From Oopsacas minuta (lineage: Eukaryota > Porifera > Hexactinellida > Lyssacinosida > Leucopsacidae), in assembly GCA_024704765.1 (NCBI GenBank), contig JAKMXF010000304.1, forward strand, positions 102,847 to 166,846: a stretch of DNA of 64,000 nt. The letters run 5' to 3'. Shown here in pieces: positions 22,619-34,312 of this stretch. Below the pieces are notes generated by a model. That model made no database searches and was not told the origin of the DNA. It worked only from the letters and a program-made list of their open reading frames with translations. The first letter of the stretch is position 1; every line of letters begins with the position of its first letter. A program made the position numbers and the translations under genes.

Positions 22619-24028
22619 CATGTTAATCAAAGCATTATCTAGCCCTCAAATACATTGATTAGAGATAATCCTTTAGATTAACATGTTAATCGGCTCCCAG
22701 GCTGAAATGATGTGCTACACCCTGCAAGAACTCCATTTTAGAACGATCTGGAGAATAATATTCACGAACTAGAGTCTTCAACGCTTCCTCACTCTGTTGG
22801 GACCGCCTCCGCTTGGTTGGTGGCTTGCCAACGAGGTAGTTAGTATGCCGCACCTCCATTAGGCCCTGCTCACGCTTGAGGGAGAGGATGAACTTCCATA
22901 TGGTAGGGTGATGGCAGCCGACAGTGGCATTGAAGCTGCGGTGCCATGCCTCTACGGCGTTGGTTGTACGGGGGAGTCCTAAGGGCGTGCCGATGTGGTT
23001 GTCCCACAGGTGAATAGGGTACGTCGCCGCTACATGGTATCCGCTGGCAACTGTGCGGTCGATATACGTCCTCTCAAAGTCGTCGACTAGTTCGCCTATT
23101 TCAGGCGTAAGGGGGAGGTCCATTGCCACTTGATCAAACAGATCGGGTACGTCTGCTGGTCGGGCAAAAGCAAGGACTGGTATCCTCCGGATGCGCATAG
23201 CCAACTCTTCGTCATGTGTGTAGGCAGACTGCAGCCCTACAGACTGCACATGTCGCCAGATATTTTGTGTGAGGTGGAAGAAGCAGCACTTCACTACTGT
23301 GTTAGGCCAGACATGCTCAAAGCTGGTAATCGCGCCCTTCTCAAAGTCCAGGAGCATCTGTTGAGGCTCGGCAAGTGGACACAGTAGGCAGATCTGTTCC
23401 CACATCCTCAGGTAGGCAGCCTCCGTCTTGTTGGGCAGTAGCACGAACAGGCTCGGTAACAGATGGCCGGTCTTCATAGGATCATCTCCTCCACGAAGTC
23501 CATGCACCACATACACCTGGGCGAAGAGGGGAGGTGCCGTCTTGAAGGTGCCATCAGCTAGCCAGATCTTGCTTCGCCGTAGCATCCCGAGGTTGTGTTG
23601 TGTCCCGAAGATGAGGAATCTGTGTACATCGTCTGCACCAGAGTCGTAGAGTAAGAACTGTTCTCCCTTGGCTGTCTGCTGGTAGACTGCTGGTAGAGCT
23701 AGCTCTGCTAGAGTGGTAGGCTGTGCTGGAGCTGCAAGTACACTAGCACGTTGGCGTTGTATCGTCCGCTTCAGGCTGTCCAGTTTGGGGAGTTTAGCAG
23801 CAGTACCCTCTGATGCTGTTAGCAAACTCTCGCCCACTATGTGGTGTGTGCTATCCTGGGACTCCCGTGCTTTCCTCTTCATGCCTGCCTTCGCTTCACA
23901 ACAGTCCGCTGCCTACTCGCCAGGCCCATGGGAGTGCTCATTCGTGCGCTTGACTATCACCATCCCTTTGGTATGAACTCTAGCTTTGCACACCCCTCTT
24001 TGCTCACACAACCAATGCGTCACATCTC
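21276..24028. repeat. Giant inverted repeat, two 1,353-bp arms
   Basis: 21,276-22,628 reappears as the reverse complement at 22,676-24,028. All reading frames translated from the two arms are identical, so the arms are identical or nearly so. The 47-bp centre is itself an imperfect palindrome (AAG.ATTATCT / AGATAATC.TT). The plus arm extends further outward (FLYWCH start, leader) than the minus arm, which ends abruptly in a CTCCT repeat. Either a very recent inverted duplication or an assembly fold-back. Confidence 0.95.
22686..24028 (-). pseudogene. Second MULE transposase copy, 5'-truncated
   Basis: The 398-codon DDE block (22,686-23,882) is identical at protein level to the plus-strand copy, including D110, D179 and E311. 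The TAG before the block is also present (CTA at about 23,913). Upstream, the FLYWCH frame is cut at about 24,028 where a CTCCT repeat replaces it, so the first third of the finger, the ATG and the leader are missing. No promoter of its own can be seen. Confidence 0.88.
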
Positions 24029-24037
24029 TTTCTCTTC

Positions 24038-24160
24038 TCACTCCTCTCCTCTCCTCTCCTCTCCTCTCCTCTCCTCTCCTCTCCTCTCCTCTCCTCTCCT
24101 CTCCTCTCCTCTCCTCTCCTCTCCTCTCCTCTCCTCTCCTTTCCTCTCCTCTCCTCTATT
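24038..24160. repeat. CTCCT pentanucleotide microsatellite
   Basis: About 20 or more CTCCT units with one TTCCT and a CTATT variant, starting directly at the broken edge of the MULE minus arm. The repeat may have been the site of the rearrangement that cut the arm. Confidence 0.95.
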
Positions 24161-24168
24161 CTCTCCAT

Positions 24169-24225
24169 TGAGGTGCAGCTACCATGGAAGAAGGACAGTG
24201 GTTATGATGCGGTAGCTGCACCTCA
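24169..24225. repeat. 15-bp perfect hairpin, 27-nt loop
   Basis: TGAGGTGCAGCTACC (24,169-24,183) pairs exactly with GGTAGCTGCACCTCA (24,211-24,225). GC-rich relative to its surroundings. It might be the two ends of a minute fold-back element or part of the MULE flank; no further copy was seen. Confidence 0.8.
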
Positions 24226-25811
24226 CTTGATCTTTCTACAACTCTCTCTCTTATATATATTATTTTAAGTTATCATAATTATTTATTTTCTTATTTTTCT
24301 TATATTTATCACTATTTTTATTCAATTAGTTTGTACACACATGCATATTAGTCATTAAATATAGTTTATTTATGACTTAACTTGATTCATCTGACTTGTT
24401 ATCGAATAGAAACCTAAAGGGTTAATTTCCTGGCACGAACGGGGTGATTCAAACTTTACGTACCACTTAATGCCTGAATTGGATATCCTATTGGCAAGTA
24501 TCCTTGTGTCCCCATTTTGTAGGATAATTGTGTAGGGGTATGAAGTTCATTTAATCATGACCTACGTGATATCATGATTATAAGTTAAATGAACAAAATA
24601 TCTGTTACAAATATCATTCCGATCTATCCCAGCAAGGCCAATATTTAAAAGTGGATGGCTAGTTTACTTAACCGAAACAGTACCCATCCAGAGATTAAAT
24701 TATCACCTATATTTATTGGATAAAGGGGTTGGCCAGATTAACCGGTGGCTCTATTAAGCGGAGTCCACCGTATTATTAAAGGAATTTAAGTAGCAATNGT
24801 TGAATACGATAAGTATCTTCTCCACATATCGTTGCCAACTCGTCATGAATAGACTTTGGAGGGATTTCGAGAATGGTGCGAAATTTGATGTACGTTCGTT
24901 GTTCAAGTTCCGAAAAATTTGGACAAGAAGCCATGAAAAATGTAAAGGAGAAAATGTAGGTTTCTAAAAATAACTGAAACTTAGGAAATAATTAAGTGAT
25001 CAACTCTCTCTAAGTTTTGTTAGAAAGTTGAAATATGGTTCTATATAATTGCACTGAGAAATACTAGCTTAGAGCTACTATTTCATTAAAAATATACAGT
25101 GATTAGTATATATTGAATGCCTCTGTAGTATATGTAAGTATAATTGTGGCGATGTTACAGATTCATTTATCTATTTCCCCATTATGGCCATTTTGTCACA
25201 CTGTGTAATGTTTTAATCGTTGTTCGTGCCTGCACAGTGCAGTGGGTCCCAAGGCTGTATTAGGCAAATTTCTAACAGTTGATTAGTTTAATTTGACTCG
25301 TGAAGAAATTTAGACATTTGTTAAATAGACAAAATATCAAGTTTCATATCACTTTATTAAGTAATTCTCTAGTTATGTCACATCTAATGTAGGAAATAAT
25401 TGCCGAAGGAAATTGTTCTATAAATAGCGTAATAAAACGACATTAGTTATAGTTCAAATATTTACCAAGCGAATATCAGTATTCGGCATTCGGTTGGTCC
25501 AAAATGAGTATTATCAGTAGTATTCGGTTGATGTAACCGAATATTATCAGTATTCGGTCCAGCAGCTATTCATGAATACTGATATTCGGTTCGATCAGTT
25601 TCAACCTTGGACTGGCTTAATAAAGAGTAGCCACAAGAACCTTCTTAAATTTATGTTTTCGATAGTTTCCATTCAAAAAAGTACATCGTTTAACATATTT
25701 GTCACTAATAGCCATCATAGATGAATTGGCATATGCTCTGCCAATCTTACTGTACAACTTCCCTTCAATTCTTCAACCATTTATGATTTACCATTTTATC
25801 TACCTGTAAGC
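24226..25811. other. Mostly unassigned; one ambiguous base
   Basis: AT-rich with no supported gene. Position 24,798 is an N, so consensus quality close to the palindrome is imperfect. Short direct repeats built on 'accgaatattatcagtattcggt' type motifs lie at 25,470-25,600. Confidence 0.45.
24721..24770. mobile_element. Solo pogo-like terminus
   Basis: The right edge reads ...TCTATTAAGCGGAGTCCACCG|TA, the mirror image of the pogo-like start at 7,960 with substitutions. No matching left end was found nearby, so it is a truncated element. Confidence 0.4.
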
Positions 25812-25867
25812 TTGTATTCAACTTTCTCGATTTTTGTTTCATTTTCCCTATTGATGCATAATTTCAA

Positions 25868-26363
25868 GAAGCATAAAGCTTCGCAGAAATCAACAGCTAA
25901 GCGTCGTCATACTGATGCTGGTGAGCACGCTCTCTCTATTCTTATTGCTAAGAATGAGATGGACTCGTTATCAACCTTTTCTGATAATCGTCCACCTCAT
26001 CGATCCCCTGAACTGCAAACTGCTTACGATTCAAACCCTCATGCTGGTATATTTAAACGTATATTTAGGAGTAAATCATTGAAAAAAAACACTAATGTGA
26101 TTTTGTCTTCGAGATCTAACTCTACAATCCTCAAAGACTCACTGCCTTTGTTAAGATCTGATTCAAATAATTATGTTTCTGTCCAAGACTCTATTATTTA
26201 TTTAGTTTTCCAGAACTCTATTCGTGAAGTTTCTCTTCCATCTGTTCTGACATTTGACTGGATTACATCTAGTTTCAAATCTACATTCAACATGAATTTC
26301 TCAACTGACTTTGAATCCTCTTTTAATTTTAACATAAAGCATTCCAATGCTGACTCTTTTTCC
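25868..26363 (+). CDS. Host gene exon, possibly AIP3/p140Cap-like
   Basis: A long open block (open from 25,812) with a polypyrimidine stretch and CAAG acceptor before 25,868 and a strong donor TCC|GTAAGT after 26,363, phase 0. The peptide starts basic (KRRHTDAGEH), is Ser-rich, and ends with IIYLVFQNSIREVSLPSVL.FDWI-type sequence, which resembles the start of an AIP3-type domain as found in p140Cap/SRCIN1 relatives. It does not resemble any transposase. The block at 61,773-62,144 has the same strand and a compatible phase. Family assignment is tentative; that this is a real coding exon is more secure. Confidence 0.55.
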
Positions 26364-28920
26364 GTAAGTCAGTCTCTCCTGTTGTAAATTTCTTCCTTAT
26401 ATTAATTTTCTAGTTAAAACCACTAACATGAGACTCTCACATTTCAAAATTTGAGTTATAGCATTTTATACACTAAAAAATGCTGGTCACTAAAACTTTT
26501 AGATTAGGGACTGGGTTGAATACTACGTTAAATAGATATGCGAATTCAATTAGTAGCGTCACCCTAGTTATATTTTCTCGTACTTTCCAATTTTCCCCAG
26601 ATTTAAGTTTCCATCCATCGATTGTAATTTCAGTCTATTCTTGTGGAAAGCGCGCAAAATTTTCTATATTTACCTTTATTCCAAATTCTTCCTGGATTTA
26701 TTATAACATCCCTGTAGTATCCAATTAACCCTAGTTGGTTCGAAAGTGTGAACATTTTTCGTTTTACCCTAATCAATGAATTATTGATATTTGATAATAC
26801 ACAGAGTCTTTATCTCAAAATATTTCCGGAACGAGATTTTCCACATCATTATTTCAAAGAAATGCTCCAATTTGGATTGCTCTATTGAGAGGATTATTTA
26901 TTAATTGTACAGACCTACAAATTATGAATTTTTCTTTGTTGATCGTGATTTAATTGCTTTTAGTCATGCTGATTCTGAATTTGGAGTCAATTTATTCCTT
27001 AACCTCAAAATGATGTGATTTTCAAATTGCAAAATTGCAAAATTACGAAAACATTCATTCTCGAGTATGATAGAATCATTAACAGCTTCATTGGATATTG
27101 TATCTACGAATTATTTGTTATCCATTAGAAACTAGATCAGCTCTGTATGTATATGTAAAATTGACCATTTTGCACGCCATTTGTACTGTTTCTTTTGTTT
27201 GTTTATGTGTAGTGCCCAATTTTCATATTATGATCAGTTTACTTACATACTGCTCATTTCAATATTTAATGTGACCCAATAAGGTTTTAATAACCGAATG
27301 CTACCGGGAAAATGTGTCATTTTATGACGTCACAAGGATACTGAAATCTTGATTTGGGTACGCGAATTGATTAGAACAAATTGGTAAACTTATCGGTTCC
27401 TTTTCGTTACAAATGTGACACTTCTGCGTAATTGTTTAAATCCTCTTAATATATTTATGATCACACACGTATACAAAATAGTTTTCCTAAATTGTTTCAA
27501 TTTTGCAATTTTGCATGTTTGTGCGGGATCAAATTGTTACGTTATGAAATACATTGGACATTAAATTCGTAATCAACACCCAGAAATTAGTATAAATCAG
27601 TTGTCTAAATCCGAACAACTAAATCAGTGTAGACCTGTGTTTATTTACTGGTACCAAATGTTGTTATTCAAAATTGTCATGCTAATATTCCCACCTTCCA
27701 CATTTATTGTAGGTATTCACCATTACTCGACAATCTTCAATGTTATGGCTAAATATTCTTAGAGACATAGTCTATTCCTAACTTCCCATACCCTGATAAT
27801 CGATTTTGATATGAAATCTCCAACAAATATTACGCAATCATCTATAATATTAGTCAGTATTGTATTTTTAAGCCTGCTTCATATTCACCAGAAATCGCAT
27901 AGTAAATAATATTTTTTTCAGGGTATATGTAGTTGGGTATTTGTCATATGTCTTTAAGATGATATGACCCTAATTCTGCGAGGCTATTTTTCTTACTATG
28001 TTTATGATTAGTTGTTTTTTGGTTAACTTTATGTTTATACTTTTTCATTAATTACATATGCACGTATGCTGCTAGGTTTTATAACAGCTCAATTGTCTTT
28101 AGATGGAAATTTGGCACAATTTGATAAACCGCTTTCTTTCATCCAAATCACTAACTGATAAATTTTTCTTCCAGTTATAGTGCAGTATGAAAGTTAATTA
28201 ATATACCGAAATAGCTTGGTCCCTGCGAAAAAGCAGTCGCTAGGCCCAACCCAAAGGTTCGTCAAATTTTGCCGCCCCTGATGATTGTCGCTTGTTTGAA
28301 CACTTTTAATCGTCCCAATACAGTGGTTACATAGAGATGCTTACTCCATAAATTTCTTCTTCAAAACATAGTTACTCGCCTATTCAATTAGCATTTTGTG
28401 AATTTTGCGAAATTTAAACTACAGAGAAGTATTATTATTCTAATTATCCTGTGTCATAGCCTAACTTCTGATAGGACAGGATATGCTCAATTGGTTAACC
28501 CTCAAATCTGATAAGTCAACACGTATGGCAAATTTCTCAGAGACTTTATGATATACCGCTTAAATATTGGAGAATCAAGCTAGATTAATCACATTTCTAG
28601 TTCTTTCCAAAACCTCAATTTTGAGTCACCATTCCCTAATACATTTATCATCTTCTAGTACATTTTGCCACCTTTTCTCGGAGATGAATTTTCCTAATAT
28701 TTATATTTCATCAAAGCAGATCCTAATTGGTTGCCAAAAGTGGTGAACATAACTCAAATTGAATATAACCAGTATTTTATTGTCAATAGGTGGGAAATTG
28801 AAACAGGGAATTGGACGTACATTGCGTTATTTTATATTTACTATATTACCTTATTTCACTATGTTACTTGACCTCTTTTAAGCTATGTATATCAATATTT
28901 TCCCATCATATATTTTCTAA
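26364..28920. other. Presumed intron start; no gene seen
   Basis: AT-rich sequence following the donor at 26,364. An 82-codon plus frame at 26,480-26,728 has no recognisable motif. The only repeat noted is a diverged relative of the 3.4-kb inverted-repeat element at about 27,690-27,880. Confidence 0.45.
27690..27880. repeat. Diverged relative of the 3.4-kb inverted-repeat arm
   Basis: Blocks CTTCCCATACCCTGATAAT and 'gaaatctcc.acaa..tt..gcaatcat' correspond, in the same order, to 3,656-3,760. Identity is moderate. It shows that this arm belongs to a dispersed family. Confidence 0.45.
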
Positions 28921-28928
28921 CCACACCT

Positions 28929-30151
28929 CAGAGTGCAACTGGGTCATTGACCAATGGGTCAAATGGGTCATGGTTTATGGTTTATGACCCCTCAATAAAT
29001 ATTCATATACTATCTTTTGGACAATATACAGTCAGGGGACAAAAGTATTCGAACACACAAATATATTGTCATATATTGTGTACTCTTTCCCGCTCCTATA
29101 TAGTGTGTAGCCTATATTCGTAGCTGCTATCTAGTAATTTGCATAGAATAACATATGTTTTTCACGAATTTCAAAAAAATATTTTCGATTTACACTTTTT
29201 GAAGGTGTTAATTATGAATAATTATTAGATAATTATTGATATTCAAAATGTATGGTAATTCAAAGCCTATTAAGAATCTATAATTTCTGACTTGATATTT
29301 GAATTCTACGTAGGCGAGTTACCCCAGATTGAAATTTCCAATCGGATTGAACAATTTTTACCAGAGTTATAGAAGAATTTCAATTTGTCCCACTTGTGCC
29401 ACTACAAGGAAATCAACTAGGGTTAGGAGGAATAAGTCGAAGTAATATTTTCGAATGATATGACTATGCTAACCCTTGAATTCCAGAATAGCCTCTTGGT
29501 AGCGACCACTTGTGCCACCTTGGGCAAAAGATGGCACAAACGGCACAAATTGAAATTCATCTATAACTCTGGTAAAAATTATTCAATCCTATTGGAAATT
29601 TCAATCTGGGGTAACTCGCCTACGTAGAATTCAAATATCAAGTCAGAAATTATAGATTCTTAATAGGCTTTGAATTACCATACATTTTGAATATCAATAA
29701 TTATCTAATAATTATTCATAATTAACACCTTCAAAAAGTGTAAATCGAAAATATTTTTTGAAATTCTTGAAAAACATATGTTATTCTATGCAAATTACTA
29801 GACAGCAGCTACGAATATAGACTACACAATATATAGGAGCGGGAAAGAGTATACAATATATGATGATATATTTGTGTGTTCGAATACTTTTGTCCCCTGA
29901 CTGTACTTATTTTGCTTAATCAAAGTTAAAGAATATATCCAAATGTATCTTAGTGGAGGGTCTTAATGTCACTTAACTCAAATTTCCAGGAAAGTGTGGT
30001 CTTCCCTGTGACACACTTTCCCAATACGTTAGAATAGAGATTTCACGCAACAAAACACTCCCTAGGTAACGTTTATATAGTTTAGGAGTTTTATGATGGG
30101 CACATGTGACTTGGCTCATGGGTCACGTCGATTTACCTATTTGCAACTCTG
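28929..30151. mobile_element. hAT-type MITE with 8-bp target duplication
   Basis: The ends are CAGAGTGCAACTGGGTC and its mirror ...TTGCAACTCTG, flanked on both sides by the perfect 8-bp direct repeat CCACACCT (28,921-28,928 and 30,152-30,159). CAGAG ends and 8-bp duplications are diagnostic of hAT elements. Without the nested fold-back element (29,029-29,903) it is only about 350 bp and non-coding. A 10-bp hairpin (GGAAAGTGTG / CACACTTTCC) lies at 29,989-30,021. Confidence 0.88.
29029..29903. mobile_element. Fold-back Tc1/mariner-type MITE, copy 1
   Basis: Begins CAGTCAGGGGACAAAAGT and ends with its mirror, with TA on both sides. The inverted arms are about 400 bp each and leave only about 100 bp of unique centre, so the transcript would fold into a long hairpin. 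It is inserted in the hAT MITE. Copies 2 and 3 are at 59,075-59,988 (opposite orientation of the centre) and 63,918 to the window end. Confidence 0.88.
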
Positions 30152-30159
30152 CCACACCT

Positions 30160-30678
30160 GTCTAATTCAATGAATATTGACCTCATCAATTATCGAATTG
30201 ATTCTACCACAAATTCAATCGAAATGGACGAATTCAGATACCATTTTGGAATTCTTCGCCTCTGAATTAGCCTGTATCAATTCCAAAAAATCTTTAGAAC
30301 AAACATTATTGATTTATTAATATTTAAAATGTTTATGCCACATATGCCCTCAGTAGCACAAATCAAAATATAAGCGCCACATCAAGTAGTGATTAATGTT
30401 GCGAAATTTACTGTATCCTCAGCCACGCAAATACTTAAGACTCCGTTTAGATATGTTTTAAACTAAAACCAGATACTATTCCTGTCGTCCCAATATTCTA
30501 TTGATGTTTCACTTACGTACATATGTTCAAATGTGACACAAAAATGTATCTGTGAATATGTCTGCTACTTTGGTCCTTAACATTTCTGACTAATTTATCC
30601 CAAGGTATGTCAGTAGGCAATGAATTGGACAATCTTGATTTATTTTTGTGCTATATACAATTTGATAAGTAATTATAT
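30160..30678. other. No recognisable feature
   Basis: AT-rich spacer between the hAT MITE and the R1 copy. Confidence 0.45.
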
Positions 30679-31129
30679 CATCTATACTATTAAAATGCAA
30701 TTAATCTGTATGTATACTACCACGCTTCACTTGCTAGGTATCTGCGCGACAGCTCAGGGCCTCAGGTGGGCTTAATTATTAAATAACTACATTTCTTGAT
30801 GCTTTTGGTCACTACACGACGACATATACACGGGATTTCGTGCATCTGGATTGCATTTTTGTGGTAATTTTGTATTTTCCATTGTCCATCAAAATTCGAT
30901 TTAATGGCCTTCTGTGTTATTATTTGTACAATTATGATGAGTTAGCTTTGGTAAGAATCATGTTGTGAGTACATTTGGTACATTTGGTAACGAAACTTCG
31001 TCTCAGGAAATTTCGCATCTGGAAATTTAGTCTCGGAAGTTTTGTCTCTTGGAATTTTTGTTTATTGTTTAATTTCGTTTAATCTCTAGTATATTGCAAG
31101 TTTTGATTAGTACAAGTATGTGTTTAATA

Positions 31130-32471
31130 CAGGGTGTCCCATAATTATTGTCCTATTGTGTAAATGACTATAACATTCAAATATCATTAATTAGATATAT
31201 TATTACTTTCCTATATATCCACCCTTTAGTAATATATATTTTTCAATTCTTTTTGGCATGCCTTCTATTAACTTTTCCAAAGTATTCGGGCATATCTCCG
31301 ACCATCCGTATTTTAGCATATTTTTAAACTCCTCCAATCCTGGAGCAGGTGTCTTCCTATCAAGTTGATCCTGGAGTATTCCCCATACATTTTCTATTGG
31401 ACTTAGGTCTGGGGAATTCGTCGGCCATTCGCCCTTCCCCCAAAAATATTTTAGATTCTCCTTACACCAATCTTGGGTTCTCTTGGCTGAATGTGCAGGA
31501 GCTCCGTCTTGTTGGAAAATATATTTTGACATGTTTGGTAACATTTTCCTAGTTAGTAAATCGCCCTTCTTAGGTTTTCTGTTAAGTGCATTTAGGCAAG
31601 CATTTTCTAGAATTTCTTTAAGATAATAATCTGCACTCACAGTTTGTTTTGGAGGTAAAAAGTGAAGGTCAGACAAAGCCTGGAAGCTCATCATCCCCCA
31701 AACTATAACCCGTGGGGAATATTTGACGATTTCAATATTTTGAACCTTGAGCTTACTATGTGCCCAGATCCTGTCATTATGTCGGTTTGATGGATGAAAT
31801 ACCTCAAACGGCGATTCATCTGACCACATGACTCGTTTCCAATCATTCACTGTCCAAACTCTTTCTCCAGGCAAAAATTTAATCGTCTTTCTTTTTGTTT
31901 TTCGGTCAATTTTGGAGATTTAGTCCTCTTATAGGCCCAAGCTCCCAAATCCTGCTTCAAATATCTATGGACAGTGTTTTAGAGACAGGAGTACCGATTC
32001 TTGTAAGTTTACACGCCAATACCCTGATTGATTTATACCTTTTCTCTAAAGATTTAGAGATTACTATCTTTGATATCCTGTTTAGCTTTTTGAGCGGTCC
32101 TGCACCCTTTTTGTGCTGAAGGCTCTCATTTCGTTTGTGTTTAGCCCACCAGCGTCTAATGGTCCTAATATCTTTTCCAAATATTTCAGCTACAGTCTTT
32201 TAGGAAAAACCTTCCGATAACTTGATAAGAGCTTGATTTCGAGTCTCAAATTTTGCTAACTGGACATCCATACCTTGTTAGATTGTTGTTACTGATATAG
32301 AAAATATACTACTTTGATTAGTACATAAGGAAAGTCGTTGTATCAAGTTAACTAACTAAATAAGGTTGGTCAATAAATTTATGAAAGAAAACTAGACATT
32401 TGTACGATATTTTAGAAATATTGATGAAATGAAACTAAATGCTGATAGGGCGATAATTATGAGACACCCTG
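31130..32471 (-). mobile_element. Tc1/mariner-superfamily element, DD37E type
   Basis: Inverted ends start CAGGGTGTCCCATAATTAT and CAGGGTGTCTCATAATTAT, flanked by TA. Total length 1,342 bp. It carries one transposase gene on the minus strand spanning nearly the whole element. Confidence 0.9.
31203..32271 (-). pseudogene. DD37E transposase, one stop and two frameshifts
   Basis: The Met at 32,271 opens a helix-turn-helix N-terminus (FETRNQALIKLSEG, later IRRWWAKHKR) with a TAA at about 32,208; frame changes occur at about 31,975 and 31,880. The last 223 codons (31,203-31,874) are an uninterrupted catalytic domain: WSDES (first Asp), FQQDGAPAHS (second Asp), SPDLSPIENVWG (Glu). Exactly 37 residues lie between second Asp and Glu, which defines the DD37E group. 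The intact protein would be a TA-targeting cut-and-paste transposase. Confidence 0.88.
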
Positions 32472-32559
32472 TATATGAATAATTGAATAAATGTATGGCA
32501 TAGATGAAGATATAATGAAAGTCAAAGTTGTGTCCTATTCCATAAATAGGTAATGGTAC

Positions 32560-33650
32560 CCCGATTTGCGTAGTCTGAAACTAATGTTCGGATACGTTCA
32601 TTACGTTTCATTGATTTTACTGACTAATTTCCTCTGGTCAGCCTCCCACTTCACTAATGTTGCTTCCTGAATGGACTGCTTTCACAACGTCTTGGCCCGT
32701 AACAAATGCAAAGTAAGATCTTTACACTCAAACCAAATTCAATATCTGACTGGTACCGCCCTGTTAATCCTTCAGATTGTATCTTTCAGTATATATTTTG
32801 GGAAAGGTGAAAGAATCATCCTGAAATTACGACGATGAAATGTTCATCATAAGCATTTATTGCCGCCTTTCAAAGTCGACCATAATATTCGTAGAACTCA
32901 AGCCAGGGGAATATTTCGAGAAGTTTTCGAAGATGCATACTATAAGTGCATTCTCTTTATCTGGGAGGAGGGCATATACACAGAGATAAACAGCCATCCT
33001 TCTCAGCATGTATCGTGTACAATTGAATAAGTATTCAGAAACTCCTTTGAATGTCCCATCAGCGTACCATGTGTTGGATTTTTCGAGAAGTGAGAGAAAT
33101 TTGCGTGTGGAAAAACTGATCATTCGTTTATTGTCCCCATATCTGGAATCATATAGCAAAAAAGATTCTGTTTAAGGGAAATTCGTATTTGGGGGGATCA
33201 AAATTTCGGCAGCACATGTTGGGTTACTACAACTTGAGAAACTTTCTTGTAATATTCCGGATAACGTATAACAAAGTCCAAGTTGAAGAGCTTCGCTATG
33301 CTTGATGAAGGCATTTGTTCAATCCCAATAGATAATATTGCTCTAGAGCTCTCTTCTGAATTGATAGCTCGTTGTATACATAATTATACCCTTTGAGCAT
33401 CACAATACGTCTGGGATCTGATCCATGAGTATGACCATCTTCAATTCATGAATATGTGTTGGTTTTATCACTAGATTATCTCTTGTGTGGATCCGGGCTT
33501 TGCAAACTCCTCGTTTTTTTCATGTCCAGTGCTTAATATCATCCCCTGACCAAACCTAAGTATTTGCAAATCCTCAGATAGCAGCTTTATCTTTTCCCCG
33601 AGTACTCTTGAGCAATTCAATTGATAGAACTTCAGCCATATTCTAGTACG
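32560..33650 (-). pseudogene. MULE transposase remnant with FLYWCH
   Basis: On the minus strand, 33,440-33,540 encodes GVCKARIHTRDNL and PTHIHE of a FLYWCH finger. 32,857-33,159 encodes YDSRYGD, NTWYADGTFKG (first Asp) and NIMVDFERRQ (second Asp). Shreds of a C-terminal part (EATLVKWEAD) are at about 32,640-32,700. Frames are broken. It is related to, but clearly diverged from, the GC-rich MULE at 21-24 kb. Motif arrays with GAAATTTCG-like units at 30,985-31,060 and 33,870-33,935 may be its ends. Confidence 0.75.
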
Positions 33651-34312
33651 TTATGTTTGAGTTAAAGAAGTAAAATAATTAAGATGCTAATGATCTCGAA
33701 TTATTTGCACGATAGGTTGTGGGTTAGTTTGTATATTTTAATCAAGATTGTGCGACTAGATTTAAAAAAATCAAAAATATTTCAAATGCAACACCTATAT
33801 GATTGTTATCTTAAGAAATATATGATGCTCGTGAAGAATATCATTTATCTTTACTTAAATAGAAACATTTTGATACGAAAATTCCGGTACGGAAATTTCC
33901 GGATACGATATTCCATTTTGGACGAAAATTTCGCCATTCGATACATTGAGGGATACCTATCGCTCAATTTATTTAATAGGTGTCAATGACATTATAATTT
34001 CGTCATGGCTGTGATTTTCTGTCCAAGACTCGAACTTGCCGAACCCAGGCCAGTACACCTGCATTTCAAAAACCTTGGGGTCATTCAATTTCTTCAATCA
34101 ATTCTGGGCACACAAACATATATATATATATACAGATTATTGCATTTTAATAGTGTGGATTAGGGGTTCTCTATCTATTTTCATGTAGGGTCTCCCTGCT
34201 GAACTCTTATCTATCCATGGCCTTCATAACTGTATATTCTGTAAGTATCCTTAATTAAGGCATTTGGAAGAAATATTTGATATAAACGTAATCTTTGAAT
34301 AGATATAGAAGG

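Larger units (their letters stand above)
30679..34157. mobile_element. R1 repeat, long copy with nested transposons
   Basis: Starts TCTATACTATTAAAATGC at 30,679; the end near 34,157 is the inverted sequence (GCATTTTAATAGTGTGGA), with further match over about 36 bp. Internal blocks (CTTGCTAGGT.TCTGCGC, CATTTCTTGATGC) match 183-556. Inside it lie a DD37E Tc1-like element and a MULE remnant. No transposase specific to R1 is seen. The ends could be short TIRs of an unassigned element or Helentron-like ends. Confidence 0.55.

Noticed and set aside
24041-24171. Low-complexity protein frames over the CTCCT array
   Set aside because: These are translations of a microsatellite and the antisense of the MULE arm.
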